Source of the DNA: Muricea muricata
Taxonomy: Eukaryota > Cnidaria > Anthozoa > Malacalcyonacea > Plexauridae
Reading direction: 5' to 3'
Length of the DNA: 64,000 nt
Assembly: GCA_963855995.1 (NCBI GenBank)
Contig: OY979728.1
Span: 3,954,330 to 4,018,329 of the forward strand
Shown: positions 24,210-37,376 of the stretch, in pieces
How the letters are laid out: each line of letters starts with the position of its first letter
Position numbering within the stretch: position 1 is the first letter of the stretch
Translations under genes and position numbers: made by a program
Notes under the pieces: generated by a model
The model's database searches: none
What the model was told of the DNA's origin: nothing
What the model saw: the letters and a program-made list of their open reading frames with translations, nothing else

Positions 24210-27200
24210 GTAAGGTGTTATTTTCTTCCGGAAGGGTGTGTTTTAATAATTTTTCCATCAGAATTCTTAAGAACGAAAGATGTCAGTGATATTCTGCCTG
24301 CCTTCTGCCTTGCAACAAAGCGACAAACAGAACAATCTAGGTTCAAGTTGCAATACCTGTGTGTAAATATCGCAAATTGTGCTAAAATGTACAACGCTCG
24401 ATTCATTATGAACCAAACGACTTCATCTGTCATCAGTACAATATTCTATGGCGACGAAAACAGATAGCTGATCGATTGTTGTATTTCAGTTTTGTTAATT
24501 TATACTGATGTTACGTGTTAAAAAGTTTTGGATACTTTCGTTTCCAAGTTAATCTACCGTCTGACACTTGCGAGAAACTCATAATTAAGATTATTCATAT
24601 GTTAGCATAGGAAATTTGATGCGCTTTCGCATCCCTGTAATTCTATAAGCTATCTCGATGATGAAAAACAGATGCTAGCCTTGCTAGGAGAGTTTAAATC
24701 AATATTTGTACCGAATTTAATCATATGCAGGAATTAATGTTTTATGAGCTTTTTTGAGGAGCAGATGAAAAGCTATTTCAAATGTATTAATGTCTCTCAG
24801 TTTCTTCTGGAACAAGATTGTGACTGGCGTATCCATGATTCTAATAGGCAGACATGATTCTAGATAAAAATGCTTTGTGAAATGAGAATAATAGATGCCT
24901 GTTTCATGAACTGTGACTCGATTGTTCGAATATTAAGTAAAAATACCTTCGGAGGCATGTTCTTGTCACTTGTATTACCGAAAATGACACTTGTGTAATA
25001 AAAAATCACACTTGTGTTTGGATAAATATTTATGTCACTTGCAGGATTTTGAACATGTCACCAAACATGCTTGTGATTTCTCATCAATATGACTTGGACC
25101 GTGTAATTTACTTTAAAATAATACCCCCTGTCTTAACTACTTTTACCTGCTACAGGGGGAGGGCAGTTCTGCAAAATTTCAAACATATTACAGACATGCT
25201 CAGGAAACAAATGAGTAGCACTTGGATATTCAGATGGAATGTAAATTTCAAAGTCTACCATTCCAGCCTCAGGTTATTATGGATTTGCTCTTGCTATCCG
25301 ACACATTGCCACACTGGGTTTTATTTAACAAGTGCACTTTGCATATAATGATTGCATTCACGCCCAGCCCAATGTTTTGAGACTACAGTCAAGTGTCTTC
25401 ATCAAGGGTGTCTTCATTAAGTCGCGATTTTCAACATCAGATCACCTCTGATGAAGACACTAGACTGGAGTGTCTAAACGTTGGTTCGTGAATGCAATAA
25501 TTGTGTGGCGACTGCATTCGTTAAATAAAACCAGTGTGGTAGTTAATATTAAACAATTATTGAAGGAGGTCGAGCAGGATATGAGGAATTATTAAGGCAG
25601 AGGTTTGTGAGAACCGAATTTCAATAATTGTTTTATTATTTTTTGAAAATATTTTAAACTCAGTTTAAACGCTTGCTTTGTAAGTAAGAAGACACAAGCT
25701 GCTAATAATGGAACAGCATGAAATTGTTCGGAAACTTTAAGCCAATCAGACTACAAAAAATATTCTTAGAACAATTGTCAGATTACAAGGTCAATCAAAA
25801 GCTGCATAAATTATAGCATGGTGTCATATCTTGTTTCAATATATGATGAAATGACTCATAATGTCGTATATTTGTTTTCAATATACATATATTTATTTTC
25901 AACCCCAAATTTGGGCAACTACCAAGCAGATATGACATTTTCACCTTTAGCTCTTGACCAATCAAAACTCCTAAAATATTATATACCTGGTTGAGATATG
26001 CTCATAAATTTCAGTTTGCTGTTCGAAGCCACAAGAATGGCAACCTCTGGTTCACAATGTAAACCAGGGTCTGTAGATTATCCGATTAAGGCAAATCCTC
26101 ATCAGTATCATGGGTGTACTGGCCACTACTTTTTAGAGGGTGGTCGGCAATTAGCCAGACTGTACAGAAAATCGCCCAACTTCTGTTTGGTTGTGAAAAA
26201 ATGCATGTTAAAGCTCACATTTCTGCAGTTTATTTTTCAGGTTATTTGTTTGAGTAATCAGTTATTTGCATTGTAATTGATCATACTCCTCTAAAATTTG
26301 GACATATCAATACAAATGTCACTTAAAATAACATTGATAGGCCTGGTGTTGCATGTTAAAGTGCTTATAAGTCCAAAATGGGTTATTGGTGATTCAGATA
26401 GAGCTAAAAAAGTCAGTTAGTAAGTTATGATTTAATTTTTTCGTCAAGCGTTTAGATACGGAGATAACCGGGCTCAAAGAAGCCAGCTCGTTGAAAAAGT
26501 GCTCGCCTGTGGGAGACTGGATCCCAGGAACATGTTTATGTAGACTTGATATAAAATTACATAGTAATTTTAGTCTTGAAGCTCAAAGATCAGCAACACA
26601 TAAACAATGCATCTTTCAGGCATTTTTCTACAAAAAACTACGGTGACACATGCATTCGCAATAGAACGCGCCCAGTGACTGTGAAATTGGTTCCTGGGAC
26701 CCAAGCCTCTAAGCGTAAAATTTGGATGCGCACTTTTTTTCCCAAATGTGGCCAAACTAGCATGTTTGACTGCATTTATCTCCACAACTAAACGCTCAAC
26801 AAAAAAACTAAATTATGACTTACTAACTAACTTTTTTAGCTCTATTTGGATCACCAAAAACCCATTTGGGGTTTGTGAGCACTTTAAGACAACTGCACAA
26901 TCTTCATTGCTTCAAGTTATTATTGCATTATTTTTTTCCACCCCTATTTCTTATTTTTATTTTCTAATGTTGTATTGTGTGTTAACTATAGGGGATATTT
27001 TAAGGTGCAGTGATAACCAATTTGTGTAGTGATTAATGTTTCTTTTTTTGTTACATTCTGTTGCCAAATAATATCTGATGCATCTGGGTATAATATAATA
27101 TATTTTCCATATGGGAATCGTTTATCCTTTTTTGCTTGCATAGTAAAAAAAAATCTTAAAATATTCTAATAATACATTAACTTAGAGGTCATGATAGTTA

Positions 27201-30200
27201 AATTGTACTTTTTTTATTTAGCTTTTACAGATGTCAAATTCAGGCCAATTCAAGAAAGTTCTTTTGTGATAGAAAATCAGCCAACTGAGTTTCAATGCAT
27301 TCTTACTTGGGAAGAAAGAGATGATGTAGACCGAAGCAAGCCCAAAATCACTTGGGAAGGCCCTGATCCAAAAGATCGCCAGGAGATAGAATTTACAGGC
27401 AACAATGCAAATGCAACTATTGAGATAAAAGGTAAGAAGGCACATTAATGGTCTTTAACAAATTTTGCATTTAAAAAGGGCCTCAATGCAATTTCTTTAA
27501 GGTGCTTCCATCTTAAGTAACATTTAATTTTTCTAACTGCTAGCTAGTTTTTATTTGTCTAACTGCTAGCATTTAAATGTGCACCGATAGTTACCGGTAC
27601 TACATGATGTTTAGTGAGTCCATTCTTTTTATACATAGCCAACAAAAATAAGTTGTTAAAACAAAGTGACCAGAGTGTAGCAATGTTGGGGTTAAACACA
27701 GGCAATGTTGTTCAATGTATGTCAATAATAATGGAACCTGTCCAACGCAAGTTATGCCTTTCTCCATCTCTGTGTTATGCCATTCAACTTTATTCAATTA
27801 TTGTGAACTGATGCTGTTCAACATTGTTATGAAAGTGTAATGAGATTTAACCTCTTCAAATTGAAAAACATCTTTCTAAAGTACTTTATAGTGCAATGGT
27901 TATTCCTTGAATGTTTTTTTATACCATTACACATGACAAATTGCCCTCTTTGCCCCCCCCCCCCCCCCCCCCGCTCTAGGCGGACTTGAGCCTACATTGA
28001 AGACGCTCGCCTTCAAAAGACACATCCCACATTTTCGTCTATGTTTCCTGCCTGCTAAAGCTGGTTAGATTATCCCTGGGTTAAAGTGTAAATAATAGAA
28101 TGGATGTTGAAAGAAGTTAATAGCAGCTTGCGTATAAGCTTAGAAATAATTATTCACAAATCTTGTCTGCATGAATAGTAGTTTTGGTTTCTGGAAATGG
28201 AAAAATATAGAAACTAGAACAGTGAGTTAAACTTTAACCCTGGGCTAGGGTTAAGCCAGCTTTGAACAACCAGACCCTGTATGCATTGATACTAAATTGT
28301 TATTATTGTGTGTTTTTTTCCAGTTGAGCAGTTCAAGATTACAAGTACTTTACGGCTGCTTAGTCCTCATTTTGAATATTCCCCCCATTCCCCATCCTAC
28401 AGATGTACATTGAAAAATTTGAATACAGGAGGAGCAGACCAGCATGGTTTTCCTATCAGTTATTTACAAGGTATTTTCAGGAGTTATACTGTATGATAAA
28501 AATCTGGAAACAGTCCATCCTATATTCGTGCATGATTAGGTTAATTCTGTGAACTTCTTTTGTTTCATTGGTACATCTCACTCCAAAGGCGCGAGTAAGA
28601 AAAAACAAAGTAAATCCATAATCCGATATGACACAGTTACTAAATCCGCAATCCGTTATAGTTTGAGGATAAAAAAAATATTCAAAAACCGCGATTGATC
28701 CGACATGAGCCTATTTACCCCCCCCCCCCTAAATGGAAATATTTGGGACTAGTATGTGAATTTACTTCCATCCATCGTGATTCGTTTTCGCCCTCTCGCT
28801 CTTTACTGGATTTGTGTAATAAATACATATTCATTTTCGTAACTCCCTGATCATTATTCTTTAAGTATCTTCTTAAAGCTTATATTCGCTCCCTAAAACT
28901 TTCCAGTGTTTTTTCGTCACTGTATTTCTACAGAATCAAGAATTTTCTTATTTGCATTACAGACTAGCTAAGAAAAACGATTTTGAATTAAATTCTATAT
29001 TTACATTTTTAAATTGTTAAGAATAATTTAATAACTTGTGTATGTACGGTCATGTAATTCAGCTACTAAGCTGCTGATGATTTTTTATTAGACGATTTAT
29101 CATTATTATTATTATTGTTTAAATGATCTTTTTCATGACAGTGTGGAATATTTTTTTGCATAACTGTAAGATTATGTTTTTAGCCAAAGCCGTGCCTGTA
29201 GTAAATACAGACAAAGCACCGCCAGCAAGGTTTGGAGAAACTGTTGTGTTGAATTGCAGCGTGTCATATGAAAACCAAGGTGGCGCTGATCTTGACTTTA
29301 ATGTGTCGTGGATAAAAGATGGAAAACTCGTTGAAAATAAAGCATATGAGTACAAGAGAGGACCTCCAACAGAACCTTTATCATACTCGTTGGTTGTTAA
29401 AAGTTTTAAAGATGGAGGAACTTATGTATGTCGGTCGACACTTCGTGATATCACTCAAGATACCTTTGAGAAAAATGATTCTCTGGTCCTATCAAGTATG
29501 TTAACTATTACTAAAAACCAATACCGATAATGCTATGTAGTATAATTTCTTTGTTAACGAATGGTTTTTAAGCATTCTGATTGGTTCCCTCAAGTAACTC
29601 TCTGAGGTAATAGTTACTATGAGCAGCAGTAACCATATCGCTTTTTCAAAATGGCTGCCGATGAAAGTTGTTTTTATGTTTCACACTTTTAACAAAATTA
29701 AAGAAATGCAACGAAAATACAGAAACAAAAAGTACAAATACAGCGACAAACTTTGACCCTGAACTATGTTAATGTAGGAAATCGTGGAAAACTCTTATTC
29801 AAAACAGTGTCAGATTTAAAAATATTTTCATATCACCAAGGGCCGGTTTATATGATCCCGGCTAGACGAGACGGGACAGTTGCCGAGATTTCGCCAGTGA
29901 TGTAAATTCTATTGAGTGTTTATATGGTCCCGCATCAGTTGCCTGGATTTCGTCGAAACGGGACGAAAAATTCCCATACAAACACTTAATCCCATCTGGG
30001 CGGGTTGAATTTTGACTTCTGAGCATGCGCAATTGCACTTTGTGGCAAAAACATGACATCAAGCACTTAAATGGTTTCATCCCGGTAATGCTTTCGTCCA
30101 TATAAACACGCCATCCCGCTTAGGCGAGTTTCACGTCTTATGCGAGATGAATACGTCCCGTCCCGGCTGGGCGGGATCATATAAACACGCCATCCCGCCT

Positions 30201-33200
30201 AGGAGAGTTTCATGTTTAAAAGAGATAAAAACGTGCCGTCCCGGCTGGGTCATTTAAACAGGCCCTAAATGTCGCACCTTGGCCTTTCCAACCATCTATT
30301 TTATTTACTGTTTTCAACGTTTTGAATTGTTCAAAAATGATCATGTTGTAAATGTAGGGAATTTTGAATGCTACATTTTGCAATTGTCTACTAACTAAAT
30401 TACATTCACAACAGAAGTGCATTTTATATGGTTATTGTTACACTTTAATATATCAAAATGCCCTTGTAAAAATGCGCGCCATTTTGTCGAGAGAAATTCT
30501 TTACCGAGAAACGGAGGAAGTGCCCATTCTGTGTCCATTATTTTTCATGTATAAACTGGATAGGACTTCAAATTTACGGTAGGCAATGTGTGAAGCTGTT
30601 CTAGGATATAGGAGAAATTAACCATACCATCCCTCAAGTTAGAAAATACGAAGCCATGCACGCCATACAACCATTTGCAAGCTACCGTTTACTGCTTCGA
30701 AAAAAAAACAAGTTTTAAGTTCTAACTACAGTTACTAACAAAAGTATCTAATAATCTGTATTCAGCAATGGATTTTGTGCGTACAGCAAGGCGAAACTTT
30801 TAAATGAACGTTAGAAAGTTTTGTTAATTGTTAGTAACACATGCAAATGAAATTTCACCGCCAAGTGAATAGCTAATTATTTGTAACTAATAGTTTTACC
30901 CCATCCACGTGTTAGAATCAAAACAGTTTCGGTGGCCAAACTATGTAGCTAAAACTTTTCAAAACTAAGCTTGCAAATGGTTGTAGGATATCTCGTTTGA
31001 ATAACGGCAGAAGTCAATATATATTGACAAGACAATAAGGCAAACAAATTCATGTATTGCAACTCAGCGAGTTTTTAAATTTAAAACCGGTGAGATGGTT
31101 GACTAGACGATCAAAAAGGAACGCGACCCTCTTATCGTATTCGATAGAAATCTGTCCGGTTCCTGGGTTCTTGCGTAAATTGAATAAATTGCGTAAATTC
31201 CCCCAAACCGGAGGAATTTCAAATTGTTCACCAATCTCGTACCCAGAGCCTGCGTTCCTTTTGGCAACGACGAGAGGCTCTGGATGACGCCGATGAAAAA
31301 ATCAGAATGATTATGATTTCGGTACCAGTGTCCTATTCGTAAAACGGCGTTTGTAGCAATATCATAGAGCAATATTCAGAGATTTATAGAAGGCAAAGCG
31401 CATTATGACTTGAATGGAGAAATCAATATTTTTGATATCGGAAATGAAAAGAATACATAGAGATTACTTCATGGTTGGTGAGTGCGTACGATTTTTATTC
31501 ACGAGTTGTGAAGGATCGTTAAACGAACAAGTGAGCGCAGCGAACGAGTGAGTTTAGCGATCCTTCACAACGAGTGAATAATAAAAATCGTACAAACGAA
31601 CCAACCATGAAGTAATTTGTTTATTACATGAGTATAAAGATGAGTGTATAAAGATACGGATATATCTTACTGACAAAAACAAATACTCAAGCAAAATATT
31701 AAAATGGAATTTCTTACCATTTATTGCTTTGTTTTCTTGCTGAAAATGAAACCATGAGGTTTATTTCAAGTTAATGAGGCCACGAATGTCGTCGTTATGA
31801 TTTTAGGTGGTTGTTTTATCAGTGAAATTGTCTTAAATCTCTCTTTTTGGTGAGTTAAAAAAATACTTGTAAAATCAAACTCCATGTTTACACTAGCCTG
31901 CGAGCAGGTGTTGCACGTTCGGGTTAGCCAATCAGAACACTGAACGATAAATTTTCACTGGTGAAAAAACATCGTTCGTCCAATCAAAGGCCGTGAACGA
32001 TGATTTTTCACCGAGTGAAATTTTACCGTTCTTGATGCCGATTGGCTATTGCTAATTTGGAACGATTATTACGCACAGCCATATCGATGAATAAATCTCT
32101 ATACTCATGTAATAAAGTTGTTTCACGAAGCCCTGGACAGAGGTTTACCGGCTCTGGGGTACTGGGGCAGGAAACAGCATAAACCAATCATATCACATAT
32201 CTCATCGGCGTTATGCAGAGCCTCTCGTCCTTGCCAAATGGAACGCAGGCTCTGGGCACAAGATTGAGTGTTCACGACATTTAAAATTATTCACCTTATC
32301 CTAGTTCTACCATATTTGAACGGCCCTGCCGAAAAGGAAGTGAAAGATGACCAAGGAAGTGACGTAAAACTAACCTGTGATGTAGTTGGTTATCCCATCC
32401 GGTTTGAATGGAAGGACGAGGAAGACAACGCCATAGGTAACTCGCGTTTATTCCGCTGTTCCGCACTATGTTGTTCTGATGTTCCGTGTTTCACTGATAA
32501 CCGGCTTTACCAATGAGTACACGTTTAAGGTTGTTCCTGAGTCGAGTCGAACATTTCGAGTCATTAATATCTAAAATTTGGTTGAAGCAGGGAATTTGAA
32601 TCAACAAGTTGTGGTTGTCAACGTGGATTGTAAATACTTGAATACGCTATGGACTGGTCTTGGATTCCATTCCAGGTTTAGTCCAGTTTACAATGAAGTT
32701 CGATAGTAATTAAGAGTTTGATTTTCGTAGATTGATGTTGACCGCTCGAAATTCGATTACCTCTTTTGAATGCACGTTGTATTGTCAGACTTGTTACAAG
32801 GTTGTTAAAACAAGTCGGTACTATCATGATACGCGGTAATAGGGACATTGTGTCGTCTTACAAACCACCTAACTTTCATGGTTTACAAACTATTTCCCAT
32901 ATATTTTAAAATTTTTTAAAGTACATTTAGTCTATTTACAGATCAAGTACAGGTACTGTGCCTGCTAACATTCTTGTAACGCTTCCTTTTAGACCTAGAT
33001 TCTCGAATAAGACAGGAAAAAAATGTTTTGTATATAAACGACATCGACTACAGCGATCGAAAAACATTTAAATGCGTGGGATATGTCGGTAATGAAACTG
33101 TTACACAAGACATTATTCTGAGAGTGAAAGGTAAACAGATCTGATGATTTTGGTGGAATTTTTGTAATTAAATTCCTCCTAATTTTATACTTCTAATCGC

Positions 33201-35967
33201 AGTAATATTGCTTCGACTCATTGTTCTTCAAAAGTTCCTCATGTTGTTCGTCGGTGCGATTGACACAATTTTATCAGGAATGTGCCGAGTTTTAATATTT
33301 ACACTTTGATTTAAAAAAAAGTAATGTTATGGTTTATAAACTTTTACTATAATTTCTTTAGTAAATAATGGTTTTCAAGCATTTTGATTGGTTGCCTGAC
33401 CAGTAAATACGAGGCATTATTTACTAGTTGGCATTTTTTCAAAATGACCGCCAATGAGAGTCGATTTGATGTATTATCCTTTTGCCAAAATTAGCAAATA
33501 GAGAAAAATGCATTAATATAAACTCAAAGAATGCAAACAAACTTTGATGTTAAACTATCTTAAGGTAATATATCGTCTGCAAATACCTTATTAAATACTT
33601 TTTTCACTATTTAAAAATAACAAGTAAACTTTAGTCTTTACTTAGGAATTTTCAGAAGTAAACTGTATTCATAAAAGACGACAGTGCATTTTATACGCGT
33701 AAATTTTACTAAAGAAATTATACTAAAACAATTATTCGCCTCAGGCTCAGTGATTATGGTAAATATTCACCAATAATCACTTCGCCTTCGGCGAATAATT
33801 GTTAAATATAACTAGCTGATCTGACCGTGAGTAAAAGACCTGGAACTAGCTACCAAATAGAAATCCATTTTGCTGTTAATCACTAATATCTTTTGTTTTC
33901 CTTTGTGACACTTGTTAAAACTTAGTAACTGTCTTTAATAAAGAAAATTATAAGTCTACCAGAAATTTACAAACAAAGTAAATTATATTTCATGAGAAAG
34001 TTGGATCGAAAATGGATTTCTATTTGACAATTGGTGCCAGTCCTATTCCGTGTTTTCAGATCAACTGGAACTTATGGTTGTTACAGAACGTTAATTTCCA
34101 CTATTTAAGCATAGATTGAGGGTACATAGATGTGCAATTGGGGATATTCGCCTAGATTTTGCTGCCTCACAGATTACGCCATATCCACATATTCTGGCAA
34201 GTACATTCAATATTTAACAAATATAAAACATTTTCCGTGTTGATGTACAGTTATCTCAACACGAGTGGAATTGGGAAAACGAGAAATTGTGTGGAAGCAC
34301 GATGCCCGAATGTTTTCACACAATTTCGAATTTTCCCGACTTCCACGAGTGTTGATATAACTGTATATCAATACGGAAAAATGTTTTATATTTGTTTTAT
34401 AATATAGCAATGTCAAAAGCCCGAAGGATACGAAAAATTTCCGTGTTTACAAGTGGCGGGAAATTTTCCGTGTTTACATTGAGTTATGTAAACACGGCTC
34501 TTAACCAATCAGTGTTCAGGATTCACGAATGCTATATTATAAAAACATATTTAAAACATATTTAACAGAAAAATGGGTTTTTCCGTTTTATAAGCGACCA
34601 GGACAAAAACACAACTTCATTTGTTGCATGTAATATACTGGGCAACTTCTTTTTATAAATTTCTGCGAACCAAGGCAATCTTGCGGAAGGTTTCTTCAAA
34701 TTGCTGTTTATTTGACTAATTCCTTGTAAAATCTTGCATGTGGTAGAAATAAGCGTGCGTATGACGTACCAAAGCCATCCACGTAGGACAAGAAATACCC
34801 CGAGTTACACATCTATATATCCTTAATCTGTGATATAAGCTTCACCCATCGTAATGCAGGCTCAGACTCTTCGGGTGTGTACGTGTAGTACGTCGTATAA
34901 AGCTAGTTCAAAAAAACGTTGACGTCTGCAAAGCTTAAACTCATTAACCACGTTAAGAGATTATGTAGGGGCTCATTCGTAGAGACATGGTACAATTCAT
35001 TCTCATACATCTGCATATCTGCAATATTCAACTACCGAACTTGAAACTTGTGCTCTCATTGCGCTTTGCGCACTCATATTAGAATTTAAGGTTGAAGGTT
35101 TAAGAATTAAAAAAAAACTTTTTTTATATTTTGCTGCATGTTTTTCTATTCTTAGACCCTCTGGCGCCGCTGTGGCCTTTCATTGGTATCATTATTGAGG
35201 CAATTGTTGTTATTGTAATTATCCTTGCGAGTGAATATTGGAAAAAACGGAACCAAAGCGAGAAAGGTTAAAATATAGACATCACTCGAAAAAATAATCT
35301 GTTTTACAAACACTTTCAGCGATTATTGGAAAGCCGCTCTAAGATTTTGGATTCTTGTGGCCATGGTAATAAACTCTGCGCATTTATCCTTTTTAGACGG
35401 TGACGGTGTCGGTGATGAAAAGAAAACGTAAGATTGACGTTTGTACAGCTTGTCCAAAAAGAAGTATACCTTTTTAAATCAAGAGTTTAGATCAAGAATT
35501 TAAACGCCTTATTAATTACAACAACAATAATAATATCATCAATGATCTTTATTTCAACAGGTTGACAATGTCAGATGAAAAACTGTTAAAAATATAGCCG
35601 AGGGCCTGCATGACATTACATTGCAAATTTACACGGAAATATATTATGACAGTTAATCCATAATACGATTAATCCATGACAAGACTAAGTTTAAAAAGCT
35701 TTAAAATATGCCGAATCAACAGATGCGTAAAATAACTTCTAACTGCTAACTTTAGTTACTAACGTTCATCCCACAAGTACATGAACAGTATATACTGTTT
35801 GTAATTAATCTCAAGTCTTTATCGAAGGTATAGTTTTTGGGACACCCTGAATGCATGTATAATGGTTTAACCTGCCTGATTTTACAAGTTGAACATTTTT
35901 AATTACATGCAGTAATCTTATATCTTTCAGAGAAATCACAGATCAACCAAGTACATCCTTAGCTTAA
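24149..35967 (+). CDS. Gene B: basigin/neuroplastin-like three-Ig membrane protein
   Basis: Nine exons: 24149-24209, 27222-27431, 28324-28470, 29184-29495, 32305-32436, 32993-33130, 35156-35266, 35397-35427 and 35931-35967. The CDS is 1179 nt (392 aa) with GT-AG introns, phase 1 except the last (phase 2). Residues 1-20 are a signal peptide. Ig1 is 21-139, Ig2 140-243 and Ig3 244-333. A helix at about 338-360 begins LWPFIGI and contains Glu, as in basigin and neuroplastin. The tail has DGDGVGDEKK. Known family members are surface glycoproteins that chaperone monocarboxylate transporters and calcium pumps or mediate adhesion; that role here is inference. The three-Ig layout resembles the long forms of basigin and neuroplastin. 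A variant polyadenylation signal (ATTAAA) lies at 36126-36131. It is divergent from gene A and convergent with gene C. Confidence 0.85.
26356..26886. mobile_element. MITE found only in the gene B arm
   Basis: Inverted termini of about 68 bp (AAAGTGCTTATAAGTCC... against ...GGGGTTTGTGAGCACTTT, with inner GAGCTAAAAAAG/CTTTTTTAGCTC). It is part of a roughly 1.5-kb insertion (25530-27055) in gene B intron 1 that is absent from gene A. Confidence 0.75.
27222..27431 (+). CDS. Gene B exon 2: first half of Ig1
   Basis: 210 nt after a TTATTTAG acceptor. First Cys in EFQCILTW and Trp in ITWEG. The exon ends AAAG|GTAAGA. Confidence 0.88.
28048..28273. mobile_element. MITE in gene B intron 2, shared with gene A
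   Basis: Mirror copy of 10962-11188, with TTAACCCTGGG-type inner repeats. An adjacent C tract (27953-27972) corresponds to a G tract at 11262-11278 in the other arm. Confidence 0.7.
28324..28470 (+). CDS. Gene B exon 3: second half of Ig1
   Basis: 147 nt after a long T tract and CAG. Contains SYRCTLKNLN with the second Cys and ends CAAG|GTATTT. Confidence 0.85.
29184..29495 (+). CDS. Gene B exon 4: complete Ig2
   Basis: 312 nt encoding ETVVLNC, VSWIKDGK and DGGTYVCRS, a full Ig domain in one exon. Against gene A I count 21 replacement and 6 silent base differences. Confidence 0.9.
29860..30270. repeat. Tandem degenerate repeats with CCCGGC...TATAAACA units
   Basis: Units such as CGGGATCATATAAACACGCC and ATCCCGCCTAGG-AGTTT recur at roughly 75-bp spacing. 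One end is shared with gene A intron 4 (9300-9400); the rest lies in a gene B-only insertion. Confidence 0.5.
31460..32118. mobile_element. Palindromic insertion in gene B intron 4
   Basis: It interrupts sequence that is continuous in gene A (near 8965). The left part is a hairpin (TTACTTCATGGTTGGT...ACCAACCATGAAGTAA, 31464-31616) with an inner GAAGGATCG/CGATCCTTC pair. A second hairpin lies at 31940-32030, and ATGAGTATA...TATACTCAT brackets 31628-32110. Confidence 0.7.
32305..32436 (+). CDS. Gene B exon 5: first half of Ig3
   Basis: 132 nt: EKEVKDDQGSDVKLTCDVVG then FEWKDEED. The length is identical to the matching exon of gene C (43311-43442), which also begins with a GP-KEKEVK-type strand. 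Confidence 0.88.
32993..33130 (+). CDS. Gene B exon 6: second half of Ig3
   Basis: 138 nt: NDIDYSDRKTFKCVGYV carries the second Cys; ends in LRVK before GTAAAC. Confidence 0.87.
34215..34398. repeat. Palindromic MITE in gene B intron 6
   Basis: ATAAAACATTTTCCGTGTTG and TACAGTTAT are mirrored by ATAACTGTATATCAATACGG and AAAATGTTTTAT. The middle has GAAATTGTGTG/CACACAATTTC arms. It lies just beyond the end of the duplicated block. Confidence 0.65.
35156..35266 (+). CDS. Gene B exon 7: basigin-like membrane helix
   Basis: 111 nt: DPLAPLWPFIGIIIEAIVVI, further hydrophobic residues, then the stop-transfer WKKRNQSEK. Trp-Pro near the outer face and Glu within the helix are the family signature. 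Confidence 0.88.
35397..35427 (+). CDS. Gene B exon 8: acidic tail segment
   Basis: A 31-nt microexon encoding DGDGVGDEKK between TTTTTAG and GTAAGA, phase 1 in and phase 2 out. Acidic juxtamembrane tails are usual in basigin and neuroplastin. Confidence 0.7.
35931..35967 (+). CDS. Gene B exon 9: C-terminus and stop
   Basis: After TATCTTTCAG the frame reads TEITDQPSTSLA and a TAA at 35965-35967. With this exon the whole CDS is divisible by three. Confidence 0.7.
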
Positions 35968-36438
35968 GTAGCTCGAACAGAAAGCTCTAAGAAATACCTA
36001 AATATTCTTTGAATTCTGGATGGCGTTCTTGAACGCGCGCATGCCGTGGCAAAAGACGAAGATATGCGTTTGAAATTTTTATGAGTGCTACTTGATGCGT
36101 GGCAGTAGTTAGCTTGTATTTATTAATTAAATTGACTTTCTCATAGACAATCAAAGGACTGGAAAATCAGGCTAAACTGGTAATGTTGCTGACTCGACAT
36201 ACGAAACACATTTCGGAAAGAGCTTAACGTAAAAGCTGACGAAAACGCGGTCGGAAAACAGAAAAGAAAACATATACATACTGTTTAGGTTTCACAAATT
36301 TTTTATCATGTACAGACCACTTGGTGATTTCGCCGTAGAAAACCACAAAACACAATTTTTCATGTGTTGTTCATATATAGTTTCGTAGTAATTTGGCTTG
36401 TTACTTAAAATACCTAAAATTTATATGACGCCCTGGGA

Positions 36439-36920
36439 CCAGGGGCTAGTTGTTCAACAGCAGGTTAGCTTATCCCTGGGTTAACTTAAATTTCAGAGTA
36501 TTTGGATGATTTCCCTTTTAGACAAACTTTTGAATTAGGAATATTCATTAGCACAGTTGGAAAGAGCATCCTAAATTTAGTAAAAAATCATGCTGCAATA
36601 CAAAATTTGCAAAATTCACAGGACTATATTTTCCACATTTTACAATATTTCGCAACCAAACTTCACAATTTGACTAAATTTAGGATACCCTTTTCAGCTG
36701 TGCTAATCAATGTTCTTCATTCGAAAGTTTGTCTAAAAGGGGAATCGTCCATTTCTCAAGCGCTGATTTGTAAACTTGAAATTATTTTTTGATAAATCTT
36801 GCCTGAACCGATTGAAGTTTTCTCATCTCAAGTTTTCAAAGTAAGGGAGACATCTAAAACAGTGGGTAAAATTTTAATCCAGGGTTAAAGCGAAACCAGC
36901 TTTGAACAACTGGCCCCTGG
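36439..36920. mobile_element. MITE between genes B and C
   Basis: CCAGGGGCTAGTTGTTCAA...CCTGGGTTAA at the left is mirrored by TTAATCCAGGGTTAA...TTGAACAACTGGCCCCTGG at the right. The interior holds inverted GAAAGAGCATCCTAAATTTAG arms. Related in sequence to the MITE shared by genes A and B. Confidence 0.7.
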
Positions 36921-36974
36921 AATATGTTTGAAACAAATTAAGCTACAGGGTTAAGCTGCAGTTGAGAGAATGAA

Positions 36975-37376
36975 CAATTTGCATGTTAGACTAACTTTCA
37001 ATCTAGCCAAGACGAACAAAATATTTTACTACAGTTAAAAAGAGCATCCTACAATTAGTAGAATTGCCAAGTTTGGTGGCGAAATGTTGTAAAACATGGA
37101 AAATATAACGTCGCAAAGTTTGCAAATTTGTATATATTTGTATTACGCGAGGAAAAAGTTACCATTTTTCAGCTGAAATTGTCGCAAAAGTGGTAACTTT
37201 TTCGTTGCGTAATACAAATATACACAAATTTGCAAACTTTGCAAGGCTATATTTTCCATGTTTTACAACATTTCGACACCAAAAACTTCTTCTAATTTTG
37301 GGATGCTCTTTTTAACTGTACTAAAAGATTTTGTTCCCCTTGCCTAGATTGAAAGTTAGTCTAACATGCTAATTGC
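36975..37376. mobile_element. Foldback MITE, family member 1
   Basis: Ends CAATTTGCATGTTAGACTAA and TTAGTCTAACATGCTAATTG are inverted, with long arms containing GTTAAAAAGAGCATCC, TTGGTGGCGAAATGTTG and TTACGCGAGGAAAAAG. Relatives are at 52895-53427, 55181-55588 and 61817-62166. Confidence 0.75.

Larger units (their letters stand above)
24094..34029 (+). repeat. Right arm of inverted segmental duplication
   Basis: Mirror image of 7533-13408. The match starts 55 bp upstream of the gene B start codon and ends near 34029 in the intron before the membrane exon. Insertions found only in this arm lie at about 25530-27055, 29957-31160 and 31460-32118. Confidence 0.9.
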
